Source: an uncultured Rhodospirillales bacterium
Lineage (GTDB): Bacteria; Pseudomonadota; Alphaproteobacteria; ATCC43930; CGMCC-115725
NCBI GenBank assembly: GCA_903822185.1
Contig: CAIJOA010000030.1
Location: forward strand, 124,001 to 188,000
Reading direction: 5' to 3'
Length of the DNA: 64,000 nt
Positions 40,771 to 52,410 of this stretch are shown here, piece after piece; within the stretch, counting starts at the first letter, position 1, and every line of letters starts with the position of its first letter. The notes under the pieces are model-generated. The model did not search any database. It saw only the letters and a program-made list of their open reading frames with translations, and was not told where the DNA came from. Position numbers and translations under genes: made by a program.

Positions 40771-42066
40771 ATGAACATCATCGACCGACGGCCCAATCCG
40801 AAAGGAAAGAGTCTCGCCAACCGCCAGCGCTTTATCGAACGCGCGAAGAAAGAGGTGAAGGACGCCATCACCGACGCGCTCAAAAAGCGCAAATTGGGTG
40901 ATGTGGATGGTGGCGAGAAAGTCTCGATTCCGACTCGCGGAATTTCCGAACCCGTGTTCCGAACCTCGTCCCGCGGCGGCAAGCGCGAACAGGTTCTGCC
41001 GGGCAATAAGAAGTTCATATCCGGCGACCAAATCGAACGTCCGAGCGGTGGCGGAGGCGGCGGTGGTCGCGGCGAGGCGAGCGCCGAGGATGGCGGCGAG
41101 CAGGATGCCTTCGAGTTCATGCTTTCGAAGGAAGAATTCCTCGACCTATTGTTCGAAGATCTCGAACTGCCCAACCTGACCAAGACGAAGCTCAAAGTCA
41201 GCGAAACGATGCAGCTGACGCGCGCCGGTTACGCGCATGAAGGCACGCCTGCCAATTTCAGCATCCGCCGCACGATGCGGAACAGCATGGCGCGGCGTAT
41301 TTCGCTGCATCGCCCAAGCCCGTCCGAGATCGAGGCGATGGAGCAGGAACTCAAGGCGCTTGAAGAAAGCGGCGATACCGAAGGCGCGGCGAAGCTTCGT
41401 CTCGAACTGGAAACGGCGGTGATGCGCACCAAGCGCTTCGCCTATATCGATCCCGTCGATGTGCGCTACAACCGTTTCGATCGCATACCCAAGCCGAATA
41501 CCCAGGCGGTGATGTTCTGCCTGATGGACGTGTCCGGCTCGATGACCGAGGCGATGAAAGATCTCGCCAAGCGGTTCTTCCTCTTGCTTCACGTCTTCCT
41601 GGTGCGGCGCTACAAGACCGTCGATCTCGTTTTCATCCGCCATACCTCGAACGCGCAGGAAGTGGACGAGGAGACATTTTTCCACAGCCGCGAAACCGGC
41701 GGCACCATCGTCTCGACCGCGCTTGAGGAAATGATGAAAGTCGTTCAAGCGCGCTACAGCCCGGACAATTGGAACATCTATGCGGCCCAGGCATCGGACG
41801 GCGACAACTATTCCGAAGACAGCGACCGCTGCAGCCAGTTGTTGGGCGGCGAGCTTCTGCCGCTAACGCAGTATTTCGCTTATATCGAAGTCGGGGCCGA
41901 AGCGACGTTGCGGCACGGCTTCCCGTCGCCGCCCACCGATCTATGGCGGACCTACGCGACGATCGCGCCGCAGCACGAGAATTTCGCGATGCGCAAGGTC
42001 GCCGATCCCTCCCAGATATACCCCGTATTCCACGACCTTTTTTCGAAGGATCGCGCGGATGCCTGA
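40771..42066 (+). CDS. yeaH: YeaH/DUF444-family vWA protein
   Basis: The 431-residue cytoplasmic protein is typical of DUF444: an N-terminal basic region (IIDRRPNPKGKSLANRQRFI), a Gly-rich stretch (about residues 90-100) and a C-terminal von Willebrand A domain with the MIDAS motif DVSGSMTEAMKDLAKRFF. It is the central gene of the prkA-yeaH-spoVR operon. Its last eight bases overlap the next gene, showing translational coupling. It appears intact although prkA upstream is interrupted. Confidence 0.93.
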   Translation: MNIIDRRPNPKGKSLANRQRFIERAKKEVKDAITDALKKRKLGDVDGGEKVSIPTRGISEPVFRTSSRGGKREQVLPGNKKFISGDQIERPSGGGGGGGRGEASAEDGGEQDAFEFMLSKEEFLDLLFEDLELPNLTKTKLKVSETMQLTRAGYAHEGTPANFSIRRTMRNSMARRISLHRPSPSEIEAMEQELKALEESGDTEGAAKLRLELETAVMRTKRFAYIDPVDVRYNRFDRIPKPNTQAVMFCLMDVSGSMTEAMKDLAKRFFLLLHVFLVRRYKTVDLVFIRHTSNAQEVDEETFFHSRETGGTIVSTALEEMMKVVQARYSPDNWNIYAAQASDGDNYSEDSDRCSQLLGGELLPLTQYFAYIEVGAEATLRHGFPSPPTDLWRTYATIAPQHENFAMRKVADPSQIYPVFHDLFSKDRADA

Positions 42067-43627
42067 TACGAAGCTCAATTCGATCGTCGGTGACGACAAG
42101 ATTCTTTTCACCGGGCCGGAGTGGGATTTCGAGAAGCTGCGCGTCGTCTATGACGCAATCGAAGACATCGCGATCAACGAGATGGGCCTCGACGTCTATC
42201 CCAATCAGATCGAGGTGATCACCTCCGAACAGATGCTCGACGCCTATGCGTCGGTCGGCCTACCGTTGATGTATCGTCACTGGAGCTTCGGTAAGCATTT
42301 CGCCCGCGAAGAAACGCTGTATCGCCGCGGCTATCAGGGCCTCGCTTACGAGATTGTCATCAATTCCAGCCCTTGCATCTCCTACATCATGGAAGAGAAT
42401 TCCATGGCGATGCAGACGCTGGTGACCGCGCATGCTGCTTTCGGGCACAATCATTTCTTCAAGAACAACTTCCTGTTTCGCCAATGGACCGATGCCGGCG
42501 GAATTCTCGATTATCTGACCTTCGCGCGCGACTTTGTCGCCCATGCCGAAGAGAGCTACGGCGCCGACGAGGTCGAACGCACGCTTGACGCCGCGCACGC
42601 GCTGATGAGCCACGGGGTTCACCGCTATACGCGCCGCCCCAAGCTCAATCTCTTTGAAGAACAGCAACGCGAGCAGGATCGCCGTCAATTCGCCGAAGAG
42701 AATTTCGATGACATTTGGCGTACCGCGCAACTAGCGCAGGCGACGGCTTCGATCGACGAGAAGGCTGCGGAGCGCGAAATCGCGGCGATTCGCCAGAAGC
42801 TTGGCTTGCCGGAAGAAAACATTCTCTATTTCCTCGAGAAGCGCGCGCCGCGTTTGGCGCCGTGGCAGCGCGAACTGGTGCGTATCACGCGGCACATCTC
42901 GCAATATTTCTACCCGCAGAAACAGACCAAGATGATGAACGAAGGCTGTGCGACCTTCGTCCATTACGAAATCATTCACCGCCTTCACGAAAAGGGTCTG
43001 ATCAGCGACGGCACGCTGCTCGAGATCATGCACTCGCACACCAGCGTCGTGTCGCAGCCCGAATTCGACGATCAGCGCTATAACGGCATCAATCCCTATG
43101 CGCTGGGTTTCGCGATGATGAACGACATCAAGCGCATCTGTCTCAACCCCACGCAAGAAGATCGCGATTGGTTTCCGGACTTCGCCGGCAACGGCGATGC
43201 CTACGGGACGCTTCGTTATGCCTGGGCGAATTTCCGCGACGAAAGTTTCGTGCTGCAATATCTCAGCCCGCGCGTCATGCGCGATTTCCGCATGTTCAAG
43301 ATGATCGATGACGCCGAAGCCGACGCGATCGTTATCGACGCGATTCACGAAGAACGCGGGTATAAGGAAATCCGCCGGTCGCTGGCGCGGCAATATGATC
43401 TTTCCCGTCACGAGCCGGATATTCAGGTTCGCGATGTCGATCTCGCCGGCGACCGCTGCCTCGTGCTGAGCCACACGGTTCATGACGGTATTTTGTTGGA
43501 CGAAGGCAGCGCTCGCGCTGTGCTCGAAAATCTATCGCAGCTTTGGCATTACGGCATTCGGTTGGAAGAGGTCGATGTCACGACCGACCGTGTACTGAAA
43601 ACGCACGAAGTCTCTGCCCGCCACTAA
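42059..43627 (+). CDS. SpoVR-family protein (YcgB-like)
   Basis: The 522-residue protein matches SpoVR: an N-terminal WDFEKLRVVYDAIEDIAINE, YRHWSFGKHFAREETLYRRG, the MNEGCATFVHYEIIHRLHEK segment with conserved Cys/His, and an end with HTVHDGILLDEGSARAVL. In bacteria outside the sporulating Firmicutes it works with PrkA and YeaH under nutrient stress; the biochemical activity is unknown. A strong terminator follows. Confidence 0.92.
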   Translation: MPDTKLNSIVGDDKILFTGPEWDFEKLRVVYDAIEDIAINEMGLDVYPNQIEVITSEQMLDAYASVGLPLMYRHWSFGKHFAREETLYRRGYQGLAYEIVINSSPCISYIMEENSMAMQTLVTAHAAFGHNHFFKNNFLFRQWTDAGGILDYLTFARDFVAHAEESYGADEVERTLDAAHALMSHGVHRYTRRPKLNLFEEQQREQDRRQFAEENFDDIWRTAQLAQATASIDEKAAEREIAAIRQKLGLPEENILYFLEKRAPRLAPWQRELVRITRHISQYFYPQKQTKMMNEGCATFVHYEIIHRLHEKGLISDGTLLEIMHSHTSVVSQPEFDDQRYNGINPYALGFAMMNDIKRICLNPTQEDRDWFPDFAGNGDAYGTLRYAWANFRDESFVLQYLSPRVMRDFRMFKMIDDAEADAIVIDAIHEERGYKEIRRSLARQYDLSRHEPDIQVRDVDLAGDRCLVLSHTVHDGILLDEGSARAVLENLSQLWHYGIRLEEVDVTTDRVLKTHEVSARH

Positions 43628-43645
43628 GCTGTTTATCTTTCAGCA

Positions 43646-43683
43646 TCGGCGCGAATCCTTCGGGATTCACGCCGATTTTTTTT
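43646..43683 (+). terminator. Strong terminator of the prkA operon (TTCG tetraloop)
   Basis: TCGGCG (43646-43651) pairs with CGCCGA (43670-43675). The inner stem GAATCC/GGATTC closes on a TTCG tetraloop. Eight T follow. The convergent usg gene ends seven bases beyond. Confidence 0.9.
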
Positions 43684-43689
43684 GCTCTC

Positions 43690-43947
43690 TCAGTGGATGC
43701 TGAAAGACGCATCGACGTAGCGGAGTTTCGGTGGCGTGATAATCGGCGCGTGGGCGACTTGCACCGAATAAAGCTTGCCGTCGATGTTCTTTTCCCAGAA
43801 ATCGAGGAAGCGATGGAGGACGGGATATTGGGGAGCGATGTCCAATTCCTGCCAGATGAATGTTTGCACGAGATGCGGATGATCGGGAAGACGATAGAGA
43901 ATCTCGGCAGTCGTAAGACGGTATCCCTCTAACTGACGGCGCAACAT
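43690..43947 (-). CDS. usg: Usg family protein
   Basis: This 85-residue protein has the Usg signature: RRQLEGYRLTTAEILYRLPD, then PHLVQTFIWQELDIAPQYP and LHRFLDFWEKNIDGKLYSV. Usg is a short protein almost confined to alphaproteobacteria, often near trp genes; its function is unknown. Here no trp gene is adjacent. It converges on the prkA operon. Confidence 0.88.
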   Translation of the reverse strand: MLRRQLEGYRLTTAEILYRLPDHPHLVQTFIWQELDIAPQYPVLHRFLDFWEKNIDGKLYSVQVAHAPIITPPKLRYVDASFSIH

Positions 43948-44104
43948 GCTTCACCTCTCAAATACTGCGAATACAACGTGTGCGACGCGGTAAGTTTCCC
44001 ACGTCGCTCGCAATAATCAAGAAAAAAACATTATATATCAGATGTTTAGCAGCGTCTCTCCGAGAGTGCTGCTAATTCAATGATAAAGGGAGACGGTGTG
44101 TCTC

Positions 44105-45355
44105 CTAGCGCGCGCGAACGCTCGACAAGAATTTCTCCGCTTCGCTGCGCAGCGTCTCTGCTTGATCGGCGAGTCCAGCGGCCGAACTCAACACCATATT
44201 CGCGGCCTGGCCGGTTTCATCGGCGGCGCGCGTCAATCCCAAAATATTTGCCGATACGCCACGCGTGCCGTTGGCAGCTTCTAGAACGTTCTTCGCGATT
44301 TCGCGTGTCGTTGCTTCCTGCTTTTCGATGGCAGTGGCGATGACGGTGGAGATCGCGTTGCTCTTGCCGACGGTGCGGCTGATCTCTTCGATCGCCGCGA
44401 CAGCGTCGCGCGTTGCATTTTGAATTGCGCGTACTTGTGCGCCGATATCGTCGGTCGCTTTAGCCGTCTGATTGGCGAGCGATTTTACTTCCGAAGCGAC
44501 GACAGCAAAGCCGCGGCCTGCTTCGCCGGCACGCGCGGCTTCGATCGTTGCGTTAAGCGCCAGCAGATTGGTTTGGCTGGCAATGTCGGAAATGAGTTGA
44601 ACGACTTCACCGATATGCTGCGCTGCCTCGGTCAGGCCGCGCACGGTTTCGGTCGTGCGTTGCGCTTCGGCGACGGCGTCATTGGCGACGCGCGCGGATT
44701 CGGCGACTTGCCTGCCGATTTCGCTGCTGGAGACGGAGAAGTCTTCGGCGGCAGCGGCAACGGTTTGAACATTGGTCGAAGCTTGTTCGGCGGCGGTGGC
44801 GACGGCATCGGATTGTCGTGACGAGGCATCGGCGGTCGAGACCATCGCCGCAGCAGTCGCCTGCATCGCATCGGCGGCGCCGGAAACCGTATCGACGATG
44901 TCTTTGACGCTGGCTTCGAAACTTTGTGCCAAAGCGAGAAGTTCGGCACGGCGCTGCGCCGACATCGCTTGTCGTTCGGCAGCCGCTTCCTGTTCGCGTT
45001 GACGGCCAGCGCGGGCACGATCTTGAAAGACGACAACGGCAGCGGCCATTTCGCCGATTTCGTCCTGGCCCACTTCGGGAATGTCGCCGTCGATCTCGCC
45101 ACGCGTCATCCCGGTCATGCAGTTGTTGAGCATGGCGAGGCGGCGAACGAGATGATTGCCGACGCGTAACGCCGGAATGGCGGTCAACAGGCTGACGATG
45201 GCGATCGTCGCGAGCAACAATTCACCGCGCGCGATGGCAACGCAGCAGGTCAACAGCGCCAGCAAGACCATGGCGCCAAACGCGGCCATAAGCTTCAAGC
45301 GAATCCCGACGCCGGGCCGGACCGGTGCGAACTCACCTTGGCTGATTGCGACCAT
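44105..45355 (-). CDS. Methyl-accepting chemotaxis protein without a periplasmic sensor
   Basis: The 416-residue receptor has two membrane helices near the N-terminus ([20 protein letters not shown] and [20 protein letters not shown]) separated by only a few residues, so it lacks an extracytoplasmic ligand domain. A HAMP domain (about residues 65-120) is followed by the signalling helices with the hairpin tip [20 protein letters not shown] and [20 protein letters not shown]. It probably senses a cytoplasmic or membrane state, or works with a partner. No other chemotaxis gene is near. Confidence 0.9.
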   Translation of the reverse strand: MVAISQGEFAPVRPGVGIRLKLMAAFGAMVLLALLTCCVAIARGELLLATIAIVSLLTAIPALRVGNHLVRRLAMLNNCMTGMTRGEIDGDIPEVGQDEIGEMAAAVVVFQDRARAGRQREQEAAAERQAMSAQRRAELLALAQSFEASVKDIVDTVSGAADAMQATAAAMVSTADASSRQSDAVATAAEQASTNVQTVAAAAEDFSVSSSEIGRQVAESARVANDAVAEAQRTTETVRGLTEAAQHIGEVVQLISDIASQTNLLALNATIEAARAGEAGRGFAVVASEVKSLANQTAKATDDIGAQVRAIQNATRDAVAAIEEISRTVGKSNAISTVIATAIEKQEATTREIAKNVLEAANGTRGVSANILGLTRAADETGQAANMVLSSAAGLADQAETLRSEAEKFLSSVRAR

Positions 45356-45508
45356 CGATCAATCCTTTGGCGGCCATGGGGCCGTTATCAAAGGGATTAT
45401 CGAATAAAGGCGGTTAGACAACCGTTAACGATTCCGAAGCCATGTCGCCAAGACACCCCTCGTAAGGCTGCCATTGCGTGCGTTAAGGGTTCTGTTACCT
45501 TGCGCCGC

Positions 45509-46168
45509 GTGCTCAGCGATTTTCATTACCCCCGCGTCGATATCCGCCTGATCCTGGCCATGCTGGTCGGGGTGGTGGCGTTTTTCTTCTTGCCATTGAC
45601 GATGCCCGGCGTGATGCGCGCGGCGATCGCGTGGGACGGCGGCGCATTCTTTTTCCTATCGGTGACCTTTTTGGCTGTCGGCAATGCCGATTTCGATGCT
45701 TTGAAAAAGCATGCCGGTCAGCAGGACGCGAAGCTCTGGATTATCCTTGCGATCGTCGTCGTCGCGGCGGTTGCCAGTCTCGCCTCGCTGGCGATCGTGA
45801 TGCAGAAGGAGCCGGGACCGAACGCGCCGTCGCTGCATGCGCGGATCGCCGTTTCGGTCGCGACGATCCTGATCTCATGGGTTTTCGTCCATATGACCTT
45901 CGCGATCCGCTATGCGCATTATTTCTGCAGCAACCCGGCGGTGAAGGGCAAACATCGTGGCGGCCTGGCCTTTCCCGGAACGGAACGGCCCGACTTCTGG
46001 GACTTCGCCTACTACTCGTTCGTTGTTGGCATGACCTGCCAGGTTTCCGACGTGCAGGTCACGTCCGGCGCGATGCGGCGGCTGACGTTGTTCCACGGCA
46101 TCCTGACATTCTTTTTCAACGCCGGCGTTTTGGCCCTGGCGGTCAATATCCTCGGGACTGCGCTTTAA
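45509..46168 (+). CDS. DUF1345 membrane protein
   Basis: This is a 219-residue protein with about six hydrophobic segments, for example LILAMLVGVVAFFFLPLTMP, IILAIVVVAAVASLASLAIV and ILTFFFNAGVLALAVNILGT. Conserved DUF1345 motifs are WVFVHMTFAIRYAHYFC and FWDFAYYSFVVGMTCQVSDV. The function is unknown. The GTG at 45509 is the best start. The 3' end overlaps the convergent GNAT gene by 26 bases. Confidence 0.82.
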   Translation: MLSDFHYPRVDIRLILAMLVGVVAFFFLPLTMPGVMRAAIAWDGGAFFFLSVTFLAVGNADFDALKKHAGQQDAKLWIILAIVVVAAVASLASLAIVMQKEPGPNAPSLHARIAVSVATILISWVFVHMTFAIRYAHYFCSNPAVKGKHRGGLAFPGTERPDFWDFAYYSFVVGMTCQVSDVQVTSGAMRRLTLFHGILTFFFNAGVLALAVNILGTAL

Positions 46169-46820
46169 GCGGCCGCCGCTGCTCGCCTTCATCGTCGAAA
46201 TTTTTATCATGCAGCCAGCGCTGATAGGCGCGCCGGATGCGCGGCCAGTCGCGATCCAGCATCGCGAACCACGCCGTATCGCGGCTCTCGTCTTTGACGA
46301 TCATATGCTGGCGAAATAATCCTTCATGCCGAAAGCCGAACCGCGCCGCGGCCTGCATCGAACGCCGGTTGCGCGCATCGCATTTCCATTCGACCCGGCG
46401 ATAGCCAAGCCGGTCGAAAGCATTTTCGAGTAGCAGGTAGATCGCCTCGGTCGCTTCACGCGTCCGCTGCAGCTGTGCGGCAAAGAAGATATTGCCGATC
46501 TCGATCACGCCGTGATCCGGATTGATCCGCGTATAGCTGGCCAGCCCGAGCGGCCCACGCTTGCGATCGACGATGGCGTAGAACAGCGGATCGTCGGACT
46601 CGGCGCAGTCGGATAGCCAATAGCCGAAATCCCGCGCCGTGCCGAAGGGGCCGACGAACATATAATCCCACAACCGCTCGTCACGATCGGGGCCATGCGT
46701 TGCCGTATAAAGCGGGGCACCGTGATTGCGCGGTGCGATCGGCTCCAGCCGAACCCGCTCGCCGCGAATGATTTTGCGCTGAGGAAGACGCGCGGGTTGC
46801 CAGTTCAATATTCTCGCCAT
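46143..46820 (-). CDS. GNAT-family N-acetyltransferase (RimJ/RimL-like)
   Basis: The ATG at 46820 is chosen because the frame upstream runs into the riboswitch region. The 225-residue protein shows the RimJ/RimL-type pattern: RGERVRLEPIAPRNHGAPLY, GLASYTRINPDHGVIEIGNI and EWKCDARNRRSMQAAARFGF followed by RHEGLFRQHMI. It transfers acetyl from acetyl-CoA to an amine; the substrate is unknown. The end converges on and overlaps the DUF1345 gene. The start is divergent from the thiamine operon. Confidence 0.85.
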   Translation of the reverse strand: MARILNWQPARLPQRKIIRGERVRLEPIAPRNHGAPLYTATHGPDRDERLWDYMFVGPFGTARDFGYWLSDCAESDDPLFYAIVDRKRGPLGLASYTRINPDHGVIEIGNIFFAAQLQRTREATEAIYLLLENAFDRLGYRRVEWKCDARNRRSMQAAARFGFRHEGLFRQHMIVKDESRDTAWFAMLDRDWPRIRRAYQRWLHDKNFDDEGEQRRPLKAQSRGY

Positions 46821-46907
46821 CGGGCGATCTTGGCGTTTCGCTCCGGCCATGCAAGCGGCAAACAAAGACCTTGCCAGGGTCAGGGGCAGGCGCTTCAATT
46901 CCGCCCC

Positions 46908-46984
46908 AACGGCTGGGGTGCCGGCGCGACTGCCGGCTGAGATCATACCCAAAGAACCTGTCTGGGTTATGCCAGCGAAGGGAG
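46908..46984 (+). promoter_or_regulatory. TPP riboswitch (THI element) controlling thiOSGE
   Basis: The conserved blocks are present in order: GGCTGGGGTGCC, a variable P3 stem (CCGGC/GCCGG), GGCTGAGATCATACCC, AGAACCTGTCTGGGTTATGCC and AGCGAAGGGA. The last block lies just before the thiO start and includes the likely ribosome site, so control is probably at translation. Thiamine pyrophosphate binding would shut the operon. Confidence 0.93.
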
Positions 46985-46987
46985 TCC

Positions 46988-49780
<2,793 letters not shown>

Positions 49781-49894
49781 CCGAGCACGTCATGTGATTC
49801 GATGGAAGAGTAATCGTTGCCCTACGCTATCAACCGTGGGACGCGTTCTTCTCAACGTCGCCGCTCTGGGGTTGAGGAGGCGCAAAGAAAAACC

Positions 49895-49921
49895 GCCGCT
49901 CATGGCCGTACCATGAGCGGC
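49895..49921 (-). terminator. Intrinsic terminator of the Flp pilin gene
   Basis: A perfect 11-base-pair inverted repeat, GCCGCTCATGG (49895-49905) with CCATGAGCGGC (49911-49921), has a five-base loop. On the minus strand it is followed by GGTTTTTCTTT. It lies about 30 bases past the pilin stop. Confidence 0.85.
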
Positions 49922-49952
49922 GATCTTTTCGATACGTATCGAGGCGAAAGCC

Positions 49953-50111
49953 TTAGAGGGCGGTCGCGACCGAATTGAAAGTCGTCGTCAGTTTGGTGCC
50001 GACCGACGTAACGGCCGTGATGACAGCAACCGCGATAAGGGCTGCGATCAAGCCGTATTCGATCGCCGTTGCGCCGCAATCGTCAGTGATAAGCTTTTTC
50101 AGAATGGACAT
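49953..50111 (-). CDS. Flp/Fap-type pilin
   Basis: This 52-residue prepilin has the class III leader and hydrophobic stalk: KKLITDDCGATAIEYGLIAA, with the conserved G|ATAIEYG cleavage and Glu5/Tyr6 region, then LIAVAVITAVTSVG. It should be processed by a CpaA/TadV peptidase and assembled by a Tad secretion system encoded elsewhere; no tad gene lies nearby. The ATG at 50111 is chosen to place the leader at normal length. Confidence 0.9.
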   Translation of the reverse strand: MSILKKLITDDCGATAIEYGLIAALIAVAVITAVTSVGTKLTTTFNSVATAL

Positions 50112-50585
50112 GGTCGAAAGTCTCCTGGGACCAGGTTGGTGACAGGAGCGATCCTGGCGAAAACTTCTTAATAGGCGCTTAAAATCCAAGTAGAACTGAC
50201 CTTCGGGGTAATACTTATGTCATAAAATAAAATTAATTATAATAAAACTTGAAATGTATTCTTGAAAAATTCGGGTAAAATTTTAGAAAAATGCGCGCGA
50301 TGATACGCGCCGGTGTTTGCCTGCCTGCGGTATTCATGTCAGGCGTTGTGATGATTCAGGCGCGTCGAATCAAATCGGATTCGTGTTTCCATCGCTTGAG
50401 TATGGGTGTGATTCTTTTGCCATAGCGACAAGGCGATACAGCGCATGCGCACGCAAAATTTGTCGCCAATATGGCGAAACATGTTAATATGCCGGGCGAT
50501 TGCTTACGGCCGTTGGTTCGGCCAGGACAGGTCCGGCTACGTCGTCCTCCTGCCCGCACCCAAAAAGAAATTAGGAGTAAAAGTT
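50112..50585. other. AT-rich divergent intergenic region
   Basis: The 474 bases lie between the divergent Flp pilin and Lys-rich peptide genes. A strongly AT-rich block (about 50215-50300) contrasts with the high-GC surroundings and probably holds promoters. A palindrome TCGCCA-ATA-TGGCGA (50463-50477) lies on the right. No convincing gene was found. Confidence 0.6.
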
Positions 50586-50786
50586 ATGAAGGCGCTTATC
50601 TCTGCACTGGCCCTGATGTCGTTCGTTGCGGCCGCCACCATCCCGGTTTACAGCGCCCAGGCGCAGACCACCACGACCGCGACGCCGAAGGCGAAGAAGT
50701 CCACCGCCAAGAAGTCCACGGCGAAGAAAGCTTCGAAGAAAAAGACCTCGAAGAAGAAAGCCGCTCCGGCCGCAAAGCCGATGTAA
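50586..50786 (+). CDS. Small exported lysine/alanine-rich protein
   Basis: This 66-residue protein has a cleavable signal peptide (about residues 1-26, ALMSFVAAATIPVYSAQA). The mature part is almost entirely Lys, Ala, Thr and Ser (KAKKSTAKKSTAKKASKKKT), like the tails of histone H1-like proteins but directed to the periplasm. It may bind anionic envelope polymers or DNA outside the cell; function is not known. AGGAG precedes the start; a strong terminator follows. Confidence 0.75.
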   Translation: MKALISALALMSFVAAATIPVYSAQAQTTTTATPKAKKSTAKKSTAKKASKKKTSKKKAAPAAKPM

Positions 50787-50810
50787 TTTGTTGCTTTAAT
50801 GCAGCAAATA

Positions 50811-50845
50811 AAGCCCCCGGAGCATTGCTCCGGGGGCTTTTTCTT
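50811..50845 (+). terminator. Strong intrinsic terminator
   Basis: AGCCCCCGGAG pairs with CTCCGGGGGCT around a short CATTG-type loop, followed by TTTTCTTT, 25 bases after the Lys-rich peptide gene. Confidence 0.9.
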
Positions 50846-50895
50846 TGTCCGCCGTTAGGCCAAACGGACGAAATTTAGTGCCGTATGATTCTGAC

Positions 50896-51360
50896 TTAAG
50901 GCGTCTTCGCGCCCGCCGCGCGGCAGGTGAAAACCGCACGGGTCGGCGTCATTAGCGGACAGGTATCGAGATTGATTCCTTGCCGCACGATCTGCGGCAC
51001 GCCGCCATCGCCACACGCCGTTTGCGCCGCACTCTTCACCGCCTCGGGATCGTTCCAAAGCTTGTTGTAGCAAATTGCGACCCCGCGTTGGCTCGGATCA
51101 GGCAGCAACAAAGACCCCCGAGTCGTGGGGGGAGCCGTGACATCGGGCGCCGCCGGATCGGGCGTGCCGAGATCACGAGACATATCAGGCGCCGTCGTGT
51201 TCGAACCATAAAAGGTGAGCGCGTTCACAGGTTGAGTCTGCGGCGCCGGTGAACCCGGCGCATAGGTCTGATAAGGGGCCGGCATGCTGCACCCGGCGAG
51301 CGTGGCGAGAATCGCTGCCACCGCCCAATACTGTGCCGCCCGATTTAAGTAACGTCGCAT
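50896..51360 (-). CDS. Proline-rich lipoprotein
   Basis: Starting at the ATG at 51360, this 154-residue protein has a lipoprotein signal (VAAILATLAGC, lipobox LAGC near residue 24). A Pro/Thr/Ala-rich linker (about residues 28-85) leads to a C-terminal domain with four cysteines (GVAICYNKLWNDPEAVKSAA, TACGDGG, DTCPLMT, FTCRA) that may form disulfides. I recognise no family. It is a surface or periplasmic protein of unknown role. Confidence 0.75.
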   Translation of the reverse strand: MRRYLNRAAQYWAVAAILATLAGCSMPAPYQTYAPGSPAPQTQPVNALTFYGSNTTAPDMSRDLGTPDPAAPDVTAPPTTRGSLLLPDPSQRGVAICYNKLWNDPEAVKSAAQTACGDGGVPQIVRQGINLDTCPLMTPTRAVFTCRAAGAKTP

Positions 51361-51433
51361 GCGCGAAAGCTGGCGCATCGCCGTGCGCGACGCAACCCTT
51401 CTTTGGCCGAAAGCGCTCGGTTATCATGCCCCC

Positions 51434-51796
51434 ATGACACCGAAAACACCCGACGATCCTGCCCGCATCGCGGGTTATCACGCGCATATCTATTATGACG
51501 CCGGGAGCCGCGAGACAGCGGCTTGGCTGCGTCAGGTCGTTGGTGAGCGGTTCGAGGCGGTTCTGGGCCGCTGGCATGACGAGCCGGTCGGTCCGCACCC
51601 GATCTCGATGTTCCAGGTCGCCTTCGGCGTCGAGGCATTCGCGGGAATCGTGCCGTTCCTCATGCTCAATCGCGGCGGCCTGCGCATCCTGGTCCATCCC
51701 GAAACCGACAACGCCTATCGCGATCATGCGATCAATGCGCTGTGGCTGGGCGAACCGGTGAAACTCAAGCTGGATATTCTACCCGGCGCGCGCTGA
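51434..51796 (+). CDS. DOPA 4,5-dioxygenase-family protein
   Basis: This 120-residue soluble protein has the DOPA 4,5-dioxygenase pattern: IAGYHAHIYYDAGSRETAAW, EPVGPHPISMFQVAF and LRILVHPETDNAYRDHAINA. The His residues in YHAHIYY, GPHP and VHPET are the likely iron ligands. In bacteria the natural substrate is unclear. Confidence 0.85.
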   Translation: MTPKTPDDPARIAGYHAHIYYDAGSRETAAWLRQVVGERFEAVLGRWHDEPVGPHPISMFQVAFGVEAFAGIVPFLMLNRGGLRILVHPETDNAYRDHAINALWLGEPVKLKLDILPGAR

Positions 51797-51810
51797 CGCC
51801 CGATCAGGCT

Positions 51811-52383
51811 TTATTCCTTGCGGCGGAAACGCAGCACAAGGCTCGTCACCTTGAGGCTGTGGCCGTTGATCATTTTGAACAGACCTTCGCGATCGAGCCC
51901 GGGCTGGATCGTTCCCGGTGCGATATCGAGCGCGAGCACCTGAGCGATATAGTGGTGCGGCGCATCGGCATGCGGTGCGCAAGGCCCCAGATAGGCTTCG
52001 GCGCCGCGCGAATTTTTTCCGACTGTGATGTCCTTGCCGGTCGCCGCGCCCTGGCCTGATTTCACTTCCAGCATCGAGCCGGGAATATTGTAGGCGAGCC
52101 AATGCGTGACCCCGGCGCCGCGCCCGCCGTCCGGATCGCTGAGAATGATCGCATAGCTTTTGGTGCTGGGCGGCTGATTGGCCCATTTGAGCGGTAGGGA
52201 GACGTTCTCGCCGCCGCATTCGCCCGGGCCGGCATTTTTGGCGGTCAGGACACCGTTGTCCTTCACCGCCGAGGAACTCACCGTGAAGAGACCTTCCTTA
52301 TCCGCAGCTTGAGCAAAGCCGAGGGGGATTACCATCGCGGCAAGGGCAATCCACGCGGCGTGCCGAAATGAAAACGTCATCAT
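51811..52383 (-). CDS. YbhB/YbcL-family (PEBP) exported protein
   Basis: The 190-residue protein has a signal peptide (about residues 1-26, GFAQAA). The mature part is a phosphatidylethanolamine-binding-like fold with CGGENVSLPLKWANQPPSTK, YAIILSDPDGGRGAGVTHWL, RGAEAYLGPCAPHADAPHHY and a final helix region. The DPD and H residues line the small anion pocket. The ATGs at 52383 and 52380 are equally possible starts. It precedes a binding-protein gene on its strand but may not share its function. Confidence 0.85.
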   Translation of the reverse strand: MMTFSFRHAAWIALAAMVIPLGFAQAADKEGLFTVSSSAVKDNGVLTAKNAGPGECGGENVSLPLKWANQPPSTKSYAIILSDPDGGRGAGVTHWLAYNIPGSMLEVKSGQGAATGKDITVGKNSRGAEAYLGPCAPHADAPHHYIAQVLALDIAPGTIQPGLDREGLFKMINGHSLKVTSLVLRFRRKE

Positions 52384-52410
52384 GTGCTGTCCTTATCGAT
52401 TGCCGGAAGT

